Positions 35,683-45,200 of a stretch of 64,000 nucleotides of DNA are shown here, piece by piece. The stretch comes from Acetanaerobacterium elongatum. GTDB lineage: Bacteria; Bacillota; Clostridia; Oscillospirales; Ruminococcaceae. The DNA lies in the NCBI RefSeq assembly GCF_900103835.1, contig NZ_FNID01000011.1:1-64000 (forward strand), written 5' to 3'. The notes below the pieces were generated by a model. That model worked only from the letters and a program-made list of their open reading frames with translations. It was not told the DNA's origin and did not search any database. A program made the position numbers and the translations under genes. Within the stretch, counting starts at the first letter, position 1. Each line of letters begins with the position of its first letter.

Positions 35683-35726
35683 CCTGTCCTCACTACCCAC
35701 TGGAAAAAAGGAGGCCTATCGTACAA
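35683..35726 (-). repeat. Conserved upstream mini-ORF motif, copy 3
   Basis: From a TTG at 35726 the minus strand reads 26 codons, starting YDRPPFFQWVVRTGK. Its TGA (35646-35648) overlaps the ATG of the next gene. It is strongly similar to copy 1 and follows an intrinsic terminator directly. No Shine-Dalgarno precedes the TTG. Confidence 0.55.
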
Positions 35727-35735
35727 AAAATCTGA

Positions 35736-35780
35736 AAAATATTTTTGCCCTCTGCCATAAAGCTCTGGCAGAGGGCAAAA
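35736..35780 (-). terminator. Intrinsic terminator after the sigma-like gene
   Basis: Arms 35747-35757 and 35766-35776 form a perfect 11-bp stem, extendable by A/T pairs, with an 8-base loop. A T-rich stretch follows on the minus strand. It lies 12 bases past the stop of the sigma-like gene and isolates it from the replication operon. Confidence 0.75.
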
Positions 35781-35788
35781 CCGTGTGA

Positions 35789-36316
35789 TTATTTGAGGCC
35801 TAATATACGTTTACGAAGCTGGTCGAGCACCTGCTTTTCACGGTAGACGGCTTTGGACTTGTACCAGTCGCCACCGAATTCTCGCCTTAGGGTATCTGCG
35901 ATTTCAGTCTTAGAGCTGCCCTCCATAATTAGTTCGCAGATGCGGTTGCCCTCGGGGTCACGCTCCGACAACTCGTCGAGAAGCTGTTCAAGCAGAAGCC
36001 TGTCCACAAGGATGTCGGAAAAGTTACCGGTCGGGTCCACAATTGTATCGATAAGGCTGAACCCATCGCCGTCAGCATTTTCCATCGGTGCGTCGAGCGA
36101 GATAGTGTTTCCGGCTGCACGATATTCGCAGGTGGCACAGTCGCTATCGCAGATCCAGAGTTTTGACTTGGGGCATACGCATTGACCGTTCTTTTGCGCT
36201 TCCTTCTGTAAGCGCCAGATGGGGCGGTAGTATTCGCTGTAGATTTCCTCAGTTACGGGCACCCACTGTTTAGTGCTGCGGATGTAGATTTTGCGTTGAT
36301 TGACCTGATTTTTCAT
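35789..36316 (-). CDS. Sigma-70-like / HTH regulatory phage protein
   Basis: 175 residues. An N-terminal cysteine cluster (CVCPKSKLWICDSDCATCEY) is followed by helices and a C-terminal HTH (LSERDPEGNRICELIMEGSSKTEIADTLRREFGGDWYKSKAVYREKQVLDQLRKRI) like sigma region 4. It would be the first transcribed prophage gene and a plausible early regulator. The ATG at 36316 has AAGGAGGAAACAAAT upstream. A longer frame upstream lacks support. A terminator-like hairpin lies in its leader (36361-36398). Confidence 0.75.
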   Translation of the reverse strand: MKNQVNQRKIYIRSTKQWVPVTEEIYSEYYRPIWRLQKEAQKNGQCVCPKSKLWICDSDCATCEYRAAGNTISLDAPMENADGDGFSLIDTIVDPTGNFSDILVDRLLLEQLLDELSERDPEGNRICELIMEGSSKTEIADTLRREFGGDWYKSKAVYREKQVLDQLRKRILGLK

Positions 36317-36360
36317 ATTTGTTTCCTCCTTGATTTGCCGCCGAGTGTTGACGGTGGAGG

Positions 36361-36398
36361 AAACAAAAAGAGGGTCTGCATACGATGTACACAGACCC
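36361..36398 (-). terminator. Putative attenuator hairpin in the leader of the sigma-like gene
   Basis: Stem 36372-36378 with 36392-36398 (GGGTCTG/CAGACCC on the minus strand), followed by TCTTTTTG. It sits 45 bases upstream of the sigma-like gene start, so it can stop transcription before the gene. A very similar arrangement precedes another sigma-like gene at 55740. The regulatory role is inferred. Confidence 0.55.
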
Positions 36399-36664
36399 GT
36401 TTCCGCTGAAAATGAGCGCACGAAACTAAGGTGGTGGCACATCGGCGCTTCAGAGACGGTCTTTATCACCGCTCCCGAAACCTCTATGTAACCTCCACCG
36501 CTTAATGGCCATCTCAGCGATGTTGATGTATTTTCAGAGCCGAATAATCCGCGGCTCTTGCGGACTGTTTGTCCTCAGTTGTGAGAGATTACCTGGGACC
36601 TTAAGGTCGGTTATCTGGGGGGATATTGATTTGCTCGCTTTGATTTATCTTTTTTGGTCTTATC

Positions 36665-36693
36665 TTGTAATCTTTCGCTTACTACTGTATAAT
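36665..36693 (+). promoter_or_regulatory. Sigma-A type promoter of the defence island
   Basis: TTGTAA (36665-36670), a 17-base spacer, then a perfect TATAAT (36688-36693). Transcription would start near 36700, giving a leader of about 255 bases before the NACHT gene. The 485-base gap between the prophage and this gene otherwise holds no gene I can recognise. Confidence 0.75.
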
Positions 36694-36872
36694 GAAATGT
36701 GATTAAGTATGGATAAGTTGTTTTTAGCGAGATTGTAAATTAACTAGCGTAATTAAGTAGGGCTAAATCAAGTTCTACAGGATCAGCCTTGCTTGTACAA
36801 TGCGGTAAATCATGTCCTCCCTTACAAAATAATTTTAGAAGATTTTATTCTTACCATCACCGACTGGGGGTT

Positions 36873-36918
36873 GGACATTATTCGGACAGATTAGGACATT
36901 ATTCCGACAATTCGGACA
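36873..36918 (+). promoter_or_regulatory. Array of five GGACA-type boxes upstream of the NACHT gene
   Basis: Boxes GGACA at 36873, 36884, 36894, CGACA at 36905 and GGACA at 36914 lie 9-11 bases apart, one helical turn. The array is between the promoter and the GTG start of the NACHT gene. It is a likely operator for a protein binding one face of DNA. What binds is unknown. Confidence 0.55.
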
Positions 36919-36954
36919 AGCATATAAATCAATTGATATGAGAGGGATGCAAGG

Positions 36955-39288
36955 GTGAGATATACAGATTTTTTCTCAAAATTTTATATGGGTAGAAGCT
37001 CCAGCGGCATCCTTGGACATAAATCCAAAGAAAAGATACCTGAATATTTCATGAAGGCTGCTTTGATTGAGGATTGTTATGATCGCTTACCGACATCTAG
37101 TAGCTCATACGGCAAATGGTTTGATGGCACACGTAGTCCAGAAAACGTGATATGGGGATTAGTTGTCTCCAACTTTAACGAAGAGGGCTTTATCGATAAA
37201 GTTACAAGGGACCTGAACGATAGCGTATTGCGTAATATCATGGTCAGCTTCAAAATTGAACTGGACGAAGGAGAAGCTCCAGATAAACGTCTTTTTGCCT
37301 ATGCTTTGGCTAAACAGTTTTATGCGATTGCCCAGGGAAATGGTAATGCCGATGATGTAGTCGAGCATTTTTACAAGCCAGATGCCCATATAATTTCTTT
37401 TCCTGAGTATGCAGATAGAACAAAATCAAAGTATGAAAAAACAGAAACGCCCTTCTCGGATGGAGAAGAGCGTTTGTTAGAAGATGTTTATGTTTGTAAT
37501 ATATTGAGCAGTCGACTTACAGATACGAAGAATAGGCACAGTAGGACTCAAGAAAAAACTATTCTGAACGCCAATCTAGACTTAATAGCAGAGTACTCAA
37601 AGAAAGTCATCCTCGTTGCAAACGGAGGAATTGGTAAATCTATGATGCTTCAGCATCTGTTTCTTGAATCCATCCAAAATCATATGGATACAGGGATTCT
37701 TCCTATCATGATTGAGCTTCGCGACTTCAGTGAAAACAACGATTTGTTTAATGATTATATTGTAAAGACAGCTGGTACATTTGATAGAAATCTTACTAAT
37801 AGAAAAATGGACGAACTTATGTCATCTGGTAAATGCCAGATATTAATGGATGGTGCTGATGAAATTGACCCTTCAGATATAAATGCCTTTCAGCGACAAA
37901 TAGTTGAACTTGCTGATAGATACCCTTATAACCAGTATGTTATAGCGTCGCGAGAGTGTGATGTAATAAAGGCTGTCAAGGGTTTCTCTAAGCTATATCT
38001 TCGCCCATTTAATAGAGAACAATCGTCTACCTTAATTAACAATCTATTAGCGGATTCTGAAGATGAGGCTATAAGGGATAAGATTATAAATTATTTAGAG
38101 AGTGAATACCTCCAAAAGCATAAGGTTTTTGCTTCAAATCCAATGCTGTTGACTTTCGTAATCATGAAATATCCGATTGTAGATCCTTTTGAAGGTAAAA
38201 AGAGATTATTCTATAGAACTGTATATGATGCGATTGTGTGTGGCCATGATGAGGAGAAGAAAGGTTATTCACGAGTGTTTAGAAGTGCACAGAATGCTGA
38301 GGAGTTCACGAAGGTATTTAGGGAGTTTTGTGCTGTCACATACATAAAGCATGAAGTGGAGTTCGACCTCGATACATTTGATGAGTACTTCAGTAATCTT
38401 GTTACTAAGGATACACTTGAAAATCCGAAAATTATGACCAGTAAAAATTTCATCTACGATGCTTGTGCAGCAGCATGCATGATGTACGAAGAAGATATAA
38501 AACTCATTTACATTGATCCTGGTTTTCAGGAATACCTTTTTGCTCAGTACTATTTTTTAGCTGCTCCCGAAGAATTGGAAACGCTTGGACGTACTCTCTG
38601 GGATGTATCCATAACTGATTTTGATGGATATGATGCCTTTGAAATGCTATACGAATTTTCAACAGAAAAATTTGAGAGATATTTTCTTAAACCATACCTA
38701 CATAACATCTTCAACAGTAAATCTGAAATTATTGAGTTTATATCTTTCCTACGATATGGGTATAGAGAGTTCGAGTACCAGGTTATTGACACTGAAATGG
38801 TAGCTGTATATTCATCGAAAAATAGCGCTGAGTGGATTCACCTGAAACCTATTATTGTAGAACCATCAAGTATCATTTTTTCAATCTTGTTGCAACGACT
38901 GGATATTTCAAGGTTTTTGTGTTTGTCTGTCTTCGAAAATGCATTAAACTATCCAGAATTTATGACGGCAGGAATATTTGGAGAGCATTATTTCGATCCA
39001 CAGGATAACAAAAAGAAAATCATTCCTCGTAGATTGCTACGGCAGGATACTAACGATTTGCAAGCATACGAGAGAACACATTCGGTGGAGAATTATGTTC
39101 GCGATGATGATCAACGTCTCGTATGTTTTGGATACGAATATAAAGTTGACTTTGATAAAGTACTCGAAGAACCAGAAGACTACAGCGCATTAATCAATAT
39201 TTTAAAAACTCCGGAAGAAGATGTATGGAAGGCCTTTTGTAAGGTAAAAGGATGTTATGAAGAGCTAATAAAAAAATATGGTGATTGA
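36955..39288 (+). CDS. NACHT-domain STAND NTPase, candidate defence protein
   Basis: 777 residues. The N-terminal ~180 residues are helical (YGKWFDGTRSPENVIWGLVV) and may be a small effector or recognition domain without catalytic motif. The NACHT core (about 215-420) has a Walker A variant VILVANGGIGKSMM, Walker B ILMDGADEIDPSD near 297, and a sensor ASRECDV. A winged region and a long repeat-like C-terminus follow. Such proteins sense phage products and trigger abortive infection. The GTG start has AGAGGG 8 bases upstream. It is visibly more AT-rich than the prophage, and heads the island. Confidence 0.82.
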   Translation: MRYTDFFSKFYMGRSSSGILGHKSKEKIPEYFMKAALIEDCYDRLPTSSSSYGKWFDGTRSPENVIWGLVVSNFNEEGFIDKVTRDLNDSVLRNIMVSFKIELDEGEAPDKRLFAYALAKQFYAIAQGNGNADDVVEHFYKPDAHIISFPEYADRTKSKYEKTETPFSDGEERLLEDVYVCNILSSRLTDTKNRHSRTQEKTILNANLDLIAEYSKKVILVANGGIGKSMMLQHLFLESIQNHMDTGILPIMIELRDFSENNDLFNDYIVKTAGTFDRNLTNRKMDELMSSGKCQILMDGADEIDPSDINAFQRQIVELADRYPYNQYVIASRECDVIKAVKGFSKLYLRPFNREQSSTLINNLLADSEDEAIRDKIINYLESEYLQKHKVFASNPMLLTFVIMKYPIVDPFEGKKRLFYRTVYDAIVCGHDEEKKGYSRVFRSAQNAEEFTKVFREFCAVTYIKHEVEFDLDTFDEYFSNLVTKDTLENPKIMTSKNFIYDACAAACMMYEEDIKLIYIDPGFQEYLFAQYYFLAAPEELETLGRTLWDVSITDFDGYDAFEMLYEFSTEKFERYFLKPYLHNIFNSKSEIIEFISFLRYGYREFEYQVIDTEMVAVYSSKNSAEWIHLKPIIVEPSSIIFSILLQRLDISRFLCLSVFENALNYPEFMTAGIFGEHYFDPQDNKKKIIPRRLLRQDTNDLQAYERTHSVENYVRDDDQRLVCFGYEYKVDFDKVLEEPEDYSALINILKTPEEDVWKAFCKVKGCYEELIKKYGD

Positions 39289-39314
39289 TTCTTAGGAAGG
39301 GAGCTCTGTTGAAA

Positions 39315-39551
39315 ATGAAAAACAGTAAATTAAATGACACTGAACGGTGGTTGAGCCTTGAGGAAATTTCAAAGCATGTAGGTTGTAGTAAAGATACAAT
39401 TAGAGCTTGGATAAAAAAAGGGGTAATACCATATCACAAAGTTGGTAGGTTATATAAATTCAGGATATCTGAAGTTGACTCTTGGATTGAGAGTGGAGCT
39501 AGCGCTGACGCAGATAAGAATAACAAATTGGAGGGTACGAATCATGAATGA
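39315..39551 (+). CDS. Excisionase-family HTH DNA-binding protein
   Basis: 78 residues. WLSLEEISKHVGCSKDTIRAWIKKGVIPYHKVGRLYKFRISEVDSWIES is a MerR-like helix-turn-helix with wing, the excisionase/HTH_17 pattern. A TTG at 39309 is an alternative start, closer to GGAAGGGAG. The 3' end overlaps hsdM by 8 bases, so it is co-transcribed with the restriction system and might control its expression. A true excisionase role is less likely here because no integrase is next to it. Confidence 0.8.
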   Translation: MKNSKLNDTERWLSLEEISKHVGCSKDTIRAWIKKGVIPYHKVGRLYKFRISEVDSWIESGASADADKNNKLEGTNHE

Positions 39552-41112
39552 TATGAAAAAAGAGCAAGAGCGCGAGGAGTTACATCGTGCCATATGGGCA
39601 ATCGCAGATAATTTGCGTGGCGCAGTAGATGGATGGGATTTTAAGAATTATGTACTGGGGACAATGTTCTACCGATATATTTCGGAAAATCTGACCGCAT
39701 ATATTAACAAAGGCGAAATTGAAGCAGGAAATACCGACTTTGATTATGCAAAACTTTCAGATGAAGAGGCTGAAGAAGCACGTGCCGATCTGGTGCAGGA
39801 AAAAGGGTTCTTCATATTACCCAGTGAACTTTTCTGCAATGTCAGAGCTAGGGCGATGCTTGACGACAATCTAAACGAAACACTAGATCGTGTATTCAAT
39901 AACATCGAAGAGTCTGCAAAGGGCGGCGCATCTGAAAATAGTTTTGCTGGCCTTTTTGATGACTTCGATGTCAATAGCAATAAGCTTGGAAGCACTGTTG
40001 CAAAGAGAAATGAAAGACTTGCAAAACTTCTTGATGGTGTAGCAGCGATGAACCTTGGTTCTGTTAAGGACCACGACATCGATGCTTTTGGAGATGCTTA
40101 TGAATACTTGATGACTATGTATGCATCCAATGCAGGAAAATCAGGTGGTGAGTTTTTTACTCCTGCTGATGTCTCAGAACTGCTCACACGTCTTGGTACG
40201 GTTGGGAAGAAAACTCTTAACAAAGTGTATGACCCAGCTTGCGGTTCCGGCTCGTTGTTACTTAAAGCTGTGAAAATTCTTGGCAAGGATGCAGTTACAA
40301 CAGGATTCTATGGTCAGGAAATAAATATAACTACCTATAACCTTTGCCGTATCAATATGTTTCTGCATGATATCGGATTTGATAAGTTTGATGTAGCGTG
40401 CGAGGATACCCTGACAAACCCCCAGCACTGGGATGATGAGCCGTTTGAACTGATCGTTTCAAATCCTCCCTACTCCATCAAGTGGGCTGGTGATGAGAAC
40501 CCTCTACTTATAAACGACCCTCGTTTTTCACCTGCCGGCGTGCTTGCTCCCAAGAGCAAGGCAGACCTTGCATTTATCATGCACAGCCTTTCTTGGCTTG
40601 CACCGAATGGAACGGCTGCCATTGTTTGCTTTCCCGGTGTTATGTACCGTGGTGGTGCGGAACAAAAAATTCGTCAATATTTAGTTGATAACAATTATGT
40701 TGACTGCATTATTCAACTGCCTAGCAACTTGTTTTTCGGCACAAGTATTGCCACCTGCATTATGGTGATGAAGAAAAACAAGAACGATAACAAGACCCTG
40801 TTTATTGATGCAAGCAACGAATGTATTAAGGTTACCAACAACAATAAATTAACTCCCGAAAACATCGAGCGCATTGTAAACACATTTGCAAATCGTAAGG
40901 AAATCAAGCATTTTTCACATCTTGCAAGCTATGACGAAATAGTTGAAAAGGATTATAATCTTTCAGTTTCTACCTATGTGGAGACAGAGGATACCCGTGA
41001 AAAGATAGATATTCTTAAGCTGAATGCCGAGATTGAAAAAATTGTAGCACGAGAGGATGAACTGCGTGCAGCCATTCGCAACATCATCAGGGAAATCGAG
41101 GTGAGAGAATGA
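39544..41112 (+). CDS. hsdM: Type I restriction-modification methyltransferase subunit
   Basis: 522 residues. The N-terminal helical domain (LHRAIWAIADNLRGAVDGWDFKNYVLGTMFYRYISENL) is followed by the N6-adenine MTase: motif I DPACGSGSLLLKAVK and motif IV LIVSNPPYSIKW. The region ends with a coiled coil. With HsdS it methylates the target, and with HsdR it cuts unmodified DNA. The ATG at 39544 has TTGGAGGGTACGAATC upstream. The stop overlaps the hsdS start (ATGA). Confidence 0.95.
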   Translation: MNDMKKEQEREELHRAIWAIADNLRGAVDGWDFKNYVLGTMFYRYISENLTAYINKGEIEAGNTDFDYAKLSDEEAEEARADLVQEKGFFILPSELFCNVRARAMLDDNLNETLDRVFNNIEESAKGGASENSFAGLFDDFDVNSNKLGSTVAKRNERLAKLLDGVAAMNLGSVKDHDIDAFGDAYEYLMTMYASNAGKSGGEFFTPADVSELLTRLGTVGKKTLNKVYDPACGSGSLLLKAVKILGKDAVTTGFYGQEINITTYNLCRINMFLHDIGFDKFDVACEDTLTNPQHWDDEPFELIVSNPPYSIKWAGDENPLLINDPRFSPAGVLAPKSKADLAFIMHSLSWLAPNGTAAIVCFPGVMYRGGAEQKIRQYLVDNNYVDCIIQLPSNLFFGTSIATCIMVMKKNKNDNKTLFIDASNECIKVTNNNKLTPENIERIVNTFANRKEIKHFSHLASYDEIVEKDYNLSVSTYVETEDTREKIDILKLNAEIEKIVAREDELRAAIRNIIREIEVRE

Positions 41113-42251
41113 GTAAGTTAGAGGAATTGATTGCCAAGCTTTGTCCTGATGGGGTGGAGTATCGACCACTCGAACAATGCTGCAATATTCTTGACAGAAA
41201 AAGAAAACCAGTTACAAAGTCAGCACGTGAGCGGGGCAAATATCCATATTACGGCGCAAATGGAATTCAAGACTATGTATCTGACTATATTTTTGATGGC
41301 ACCTTTGTTTTAGTTGGTGAAGATGGTAGTGTAATCACAAAAGCCGGAACTCCTGTCGTTACATGGGCAACAGGTAAAATATGGGTCAATAATCATGCTC
41401 ATATAATCGAAGAAATTCATGGCGTTTTATTGCGATATTTGTTCTATTTTATTCAAACTGTCAATGTTACGCCGCTTATTCATGGAAACATTCCTAAACT
41501 AACAGGCGGTGACTTTAAGGCTATAGCTATCCCCGTCCCACCACTACCGGTGCAGGAGGAAATTGTTCGGATACTGGACAATTTCACGGAGCTTACAGCG
41601 GAGCTTACGGCGGAGCTTACGGCGAGAAAGAAGCAGTATGAGTATTATACTGACTTTTTGATGAGCTTTGGCGATAATGTTAAGATGGTAACTCTTGGTG
41701 AGATTGGCTCAGTAAAAATGTGTAAAAGAATTTTGAAATCTCAAACAAATACATCAGACGGAGTTCCATTCTATAAAATAGGAACATTTGGAAAAGAACC
41801 TGATGCATATATCTCAAAAGAATTGTTCGATGAATATAGGGAAAAATATCCTTACCCTAAGAAGGGTGACATTTTGATTTCTTGCTCTGGAACAATAGGA
41901 AGAACTGTTGTATTTGACGGATCACCAGCTTACTTTCAAGATTCAAACATTGTATGGCTTGAACACGATGAAACAATTGTTAATAATAAATATTTGCTAT
42001 ATTGTTATAAAAAACAGCCGTGGCAAATATCTACGGGTGGAACTATTGCTCGTCTATATAACGATAATATACTTAAAGCTAAAATCCCTGTTCCACCCCT
42101 CGCTGAACAACAACGCATTGTTGACATCCTTGACCGTTTTGACACCCTTTGCAACGACATTTCAAGCGGTCTCCCTGCTGAAATTGAGGCTCGACAAAAG
42201 CAATATGAGTACTATCGTGATAAACTTTTGACCTTTAAGGAACTATCGTAA
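41109..42251 (+). CDS. hsdS: Type I restriction specificity subunit
   Basis: 380 residues in two half-sites, each a target-recognition domain followed by a conserved helix. The first ends PVPPLPVQEEIVRILDNF, the second PVPPLAEQQRIVDILDRF. Between them lies a spacer with TAEL repeats at about residues 160-172 (see the repeat entry). The recognition specificity cannot be read from sequence. It overlaps hsdM by 4 bases and hsdR starts 15 bases on. Confidence 0.95.
   Translation: MSKLEELIAKLCPDGVEYRPLEQCCNILDRKRKPVTKSARERGKYPYYGANGIQDYVSDYIFDGTFVLVGEDGSVITKAGTPVVTWATGKIWVNNHAHIIEEIHGVLLRYLFYFIQTVNVTPLIHGNIPKLTGGDFKAIAIPVPPLPVQEEIVRILDNFTELTAELTAELTARKKQYEYYTDFLMSFGDNVKMVTLGEIGSVKMCKRILKSQTNTSDGVPFYKIGTFGKEPDAYISKELFDEYREKYPYPKKGDILISCSGTIGRTVVFDGSPAYFQDSNIVWLEHDETIVNNKYLLYCYKKQPWQISTGGTIARLYNDNILKAKIPVPPLAEQQRIVDILDRFDTLCNDISSGLPAEIEARQKQYEYYRDKLLTFKELS
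41589..41624 (+). repeat. Three 12-bp tandem repeats in the hsdS spacer
   Basis: Three copies of GAGCTTACxGCG (41589-41600, 41601-41612, 41613-41624), the first differing at one base. Each encodes four residues (E-L-T-A). In EcoR124-type systems the number of TAEL copies in the spacer sets the distance between the two recognised half-sites. Confidence 0.85.
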
Positions 42252-42266
42252 AAGGAGGCGAATGAT

Positions 42267-45200
42267 ATGCCATATTTTAATATTGTAGCTGAGACCAACG
42301 AAAATACCGTGGTCACAGAATATAAGCCCGTCAAGGCTCGCTCGGATAGCTACCAGAGTGAAGAGGCTTTAGAAAAAGAGTTTATTCGCCTGCTTTGTGA
42401 ACAAGGATATGAGTATTTGCCAATCCACACAGAAACGGACCTAATTACAAACCTTCGCAATAAGTTGGAGGAATTGAATAATTACAGCTTCTCCGATAGC
42501 GAGTGGGAGCGGTTCTTTGCCGATTGCATTGCCAATAAAAATGACGATATTGTAGAAAAAACTCGAAAAATTCAAGATGATTACGTTCAGGTTCTAAAGC
42601 GAGACGACGCCCTCTCAAAGAACATCATGTTGATTGATAAGAAAAACATACATAACAACAGGCTTCAAGTTATCAACCAGTATGTTAATGGTAAAGAAGA
42701 GGGTGCAAAATATGATAACCGCTATGATGTGACCATTCTTGTAAATGGTTTACCATTGGTTCATATCGAGCTAAAACGCAGAGGCGTTGCTATACGTGAA
42801 GCCTTCAATCAAATAAATCGTTATCAGAGAGATTCGTTTTGGGCAGGGTGCGGTCTTTTTGAATATGTGCAGATTTTTGTCATTTCCAACGGAACGAATA
42901 CCAAGTATTACTCTAATAGTACACGCTTCAATGCCATTAAGGATGCAAATTCGGGTAAATCAAAAAAAGGTAAAACCAGTAATAGCTTTGAGTTTACCTC
43001 TTTTTGGGCTGATGCAAATAATAAAGTAATTCCTGATTTAATTGACTTTACAAAAACCTTTTTTGCTAAACACACACTGTTAAATATTTTAACAAAGTAT
43101 TGCGTTTTTACCGCAGAGAACATGCTTATGGTTATGCGTCCTTATCAAATAACAGCCACAGAACGAATTCTAAATCGAATTGAGATCGCTCATAATTACA
43201 AGAAATATGGGGATATTGCCGGAGGAGGTTATATTTGGCATACTACTGGTTCAGGCAAGACATTGACCTCCTTCAAAGCGGCAAGACTGGCTTCTCAGCT
43301 TCCTTTTATTGACAAGGTGCTTTTTGTGGTCGACCGCAAAGATCTTGACTATCAGACGATGAAGGAATATGACCGCTTTGAAAAAGGAGCCGCTAACAGC
43401 AACACATCAACGGCTATTCTTGCAAAACAGCTGGGAGATAAAAAGTCCCATATCATTATTACAACCATTCAAAAACTGTCTACTTTCATTAAGAAAAATA
43501 AGGAGCATCCGGTTTATAACAAACAGGTAGTCATTATATTTGACGAATGCCATCGCAGTCAGTTCGGAGATATGCATTCCGCAATCGTAAATAGCTTTAA
43601 AAAGTACTATATATTTGGGTTTACAGGAACGCCAATCTTTCCTATTAATTCGGGTTCAACCAGGAACGGCAAGATTTTAACCACCGAGCAGACTTTCGGT
43701 GATCAACTCCATACATATACCATTGTGGATGCAATCAACGACAAGAATGTATTGCCTTTCCGCGTGGACTATATCAAAACCATGGACACCGAGCGGGATA
43801 TTGATGATGAGCAAGTATGGGACATTGACCGAGAAAAAGCATTTATGGCCCCACAGCGAATTTCTCTCGTCACTAAATACATTTTAGATCATTTTGATCA
43901 GAAAACTTACCGTGGAGATAAATCCTACATATTTAATCAACTTACCAACATTTCTGATGTTGCATCTGCAGAAAGAGGTGCTGTTGAAGAAATAAAGCAA
44001 AAGCAACGCATTAGTGGATTCAACTCAATATTTGCAGTTGCTTCTGTACCGATGGCAAAGTTGTATTATGATGAGTTTCGCAAACAGATGAACGCAGACC
44101 CAACCAAACAGCTAAAGATTGCTGTTATCTATAGTTTTGCTCAAAATGAAGAAGAAGCTGACGGCATCCTTGAAGAGGAAAATCCTGAAGATACCTCTGC
44201 TCTGGATAAGAGTTCCCGCGACTTTCTAGAAGAAGCAATCCTTGATTATAACACGATGTTTCATACGAATTACGACACATCATCGGACAAGTTCCAAAAC
44301 TATTATAAGGACGTGTCTCTTCGGATGAAGAATAAGGAACTCGACCTTCTGATTGTGGTCAATATGTTCCTTACTGGTTTTGACGCAACAACTTTAAACA
44401 CGCTATGGGTGGATAAAAACCTTAAAATGCACGGATTAATCCAAGCCTTTAGTCGCACAAATCGTATTCTGAACAGCATTAAGACATTTGGTAATATTGT
44501 GTGCTTCCGTAGTCTGCAAAAACGTGTTGATAAAGCTATCTCCCTGTTTGGGGACAAAAACGCAGGCGGAATTGTCCTGCTGCGCAGCTTCAAAGATTAC
44601 TACGAGGGATATATCTCTGATGATAAACATATACCGGGCTATGTTGATATGATTGAAGAACTCTCTGACAAGTTTCCAATATCTGATTCGCAGATTATTG
44701 GTGAGCAAAACCAGAAAGATTTTATCTCTTTGTTCGGTTCAATTTTACGTATGAGAAATCTACTCTCCTCCTTCGATGAATTTACTGGGAAAGAGATAAT
44801 TACCGAGCGGGATCTACAGGATTACCTTGGTAGATACCAAGATTTGAGAGACGAGTGGAAACGAAAACGCGAAAGCGGAGAAAGAACCGATATCATTGAC
44901 GATATCGTATTTGAAGTTGAGCTTATTAAACAAATTGAAATTAACATTGACTACATCCTCATGCTGGTGAAAAAGTATCATGATACCCATTGTGAGGACA
45001 AAGAAGTTCTGATTACCATAAAGAAGGCAATTGATGCAAGTCCGGAGCTTCGAAGCAAAAAACAGCTGATAGAGACGTTTATCGCCGGAATCAATGATGT
45101 GGACGATGTTATGAATGAATGGAATGGCTTCGTTGCTCAGCAGCGTGAGAATGACCTTGTCGCACTCATTCAAGAAGAAAAGCTGAAACCTGAGGAAACA

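Noticed and set aside
218-36960. Prophage attachment core sites
   Set aside because: No shared sequence long enough to be convincing was seen between the left and right ends. Serine recombinase cores can be as short as two bases, so I leave it unassigned.
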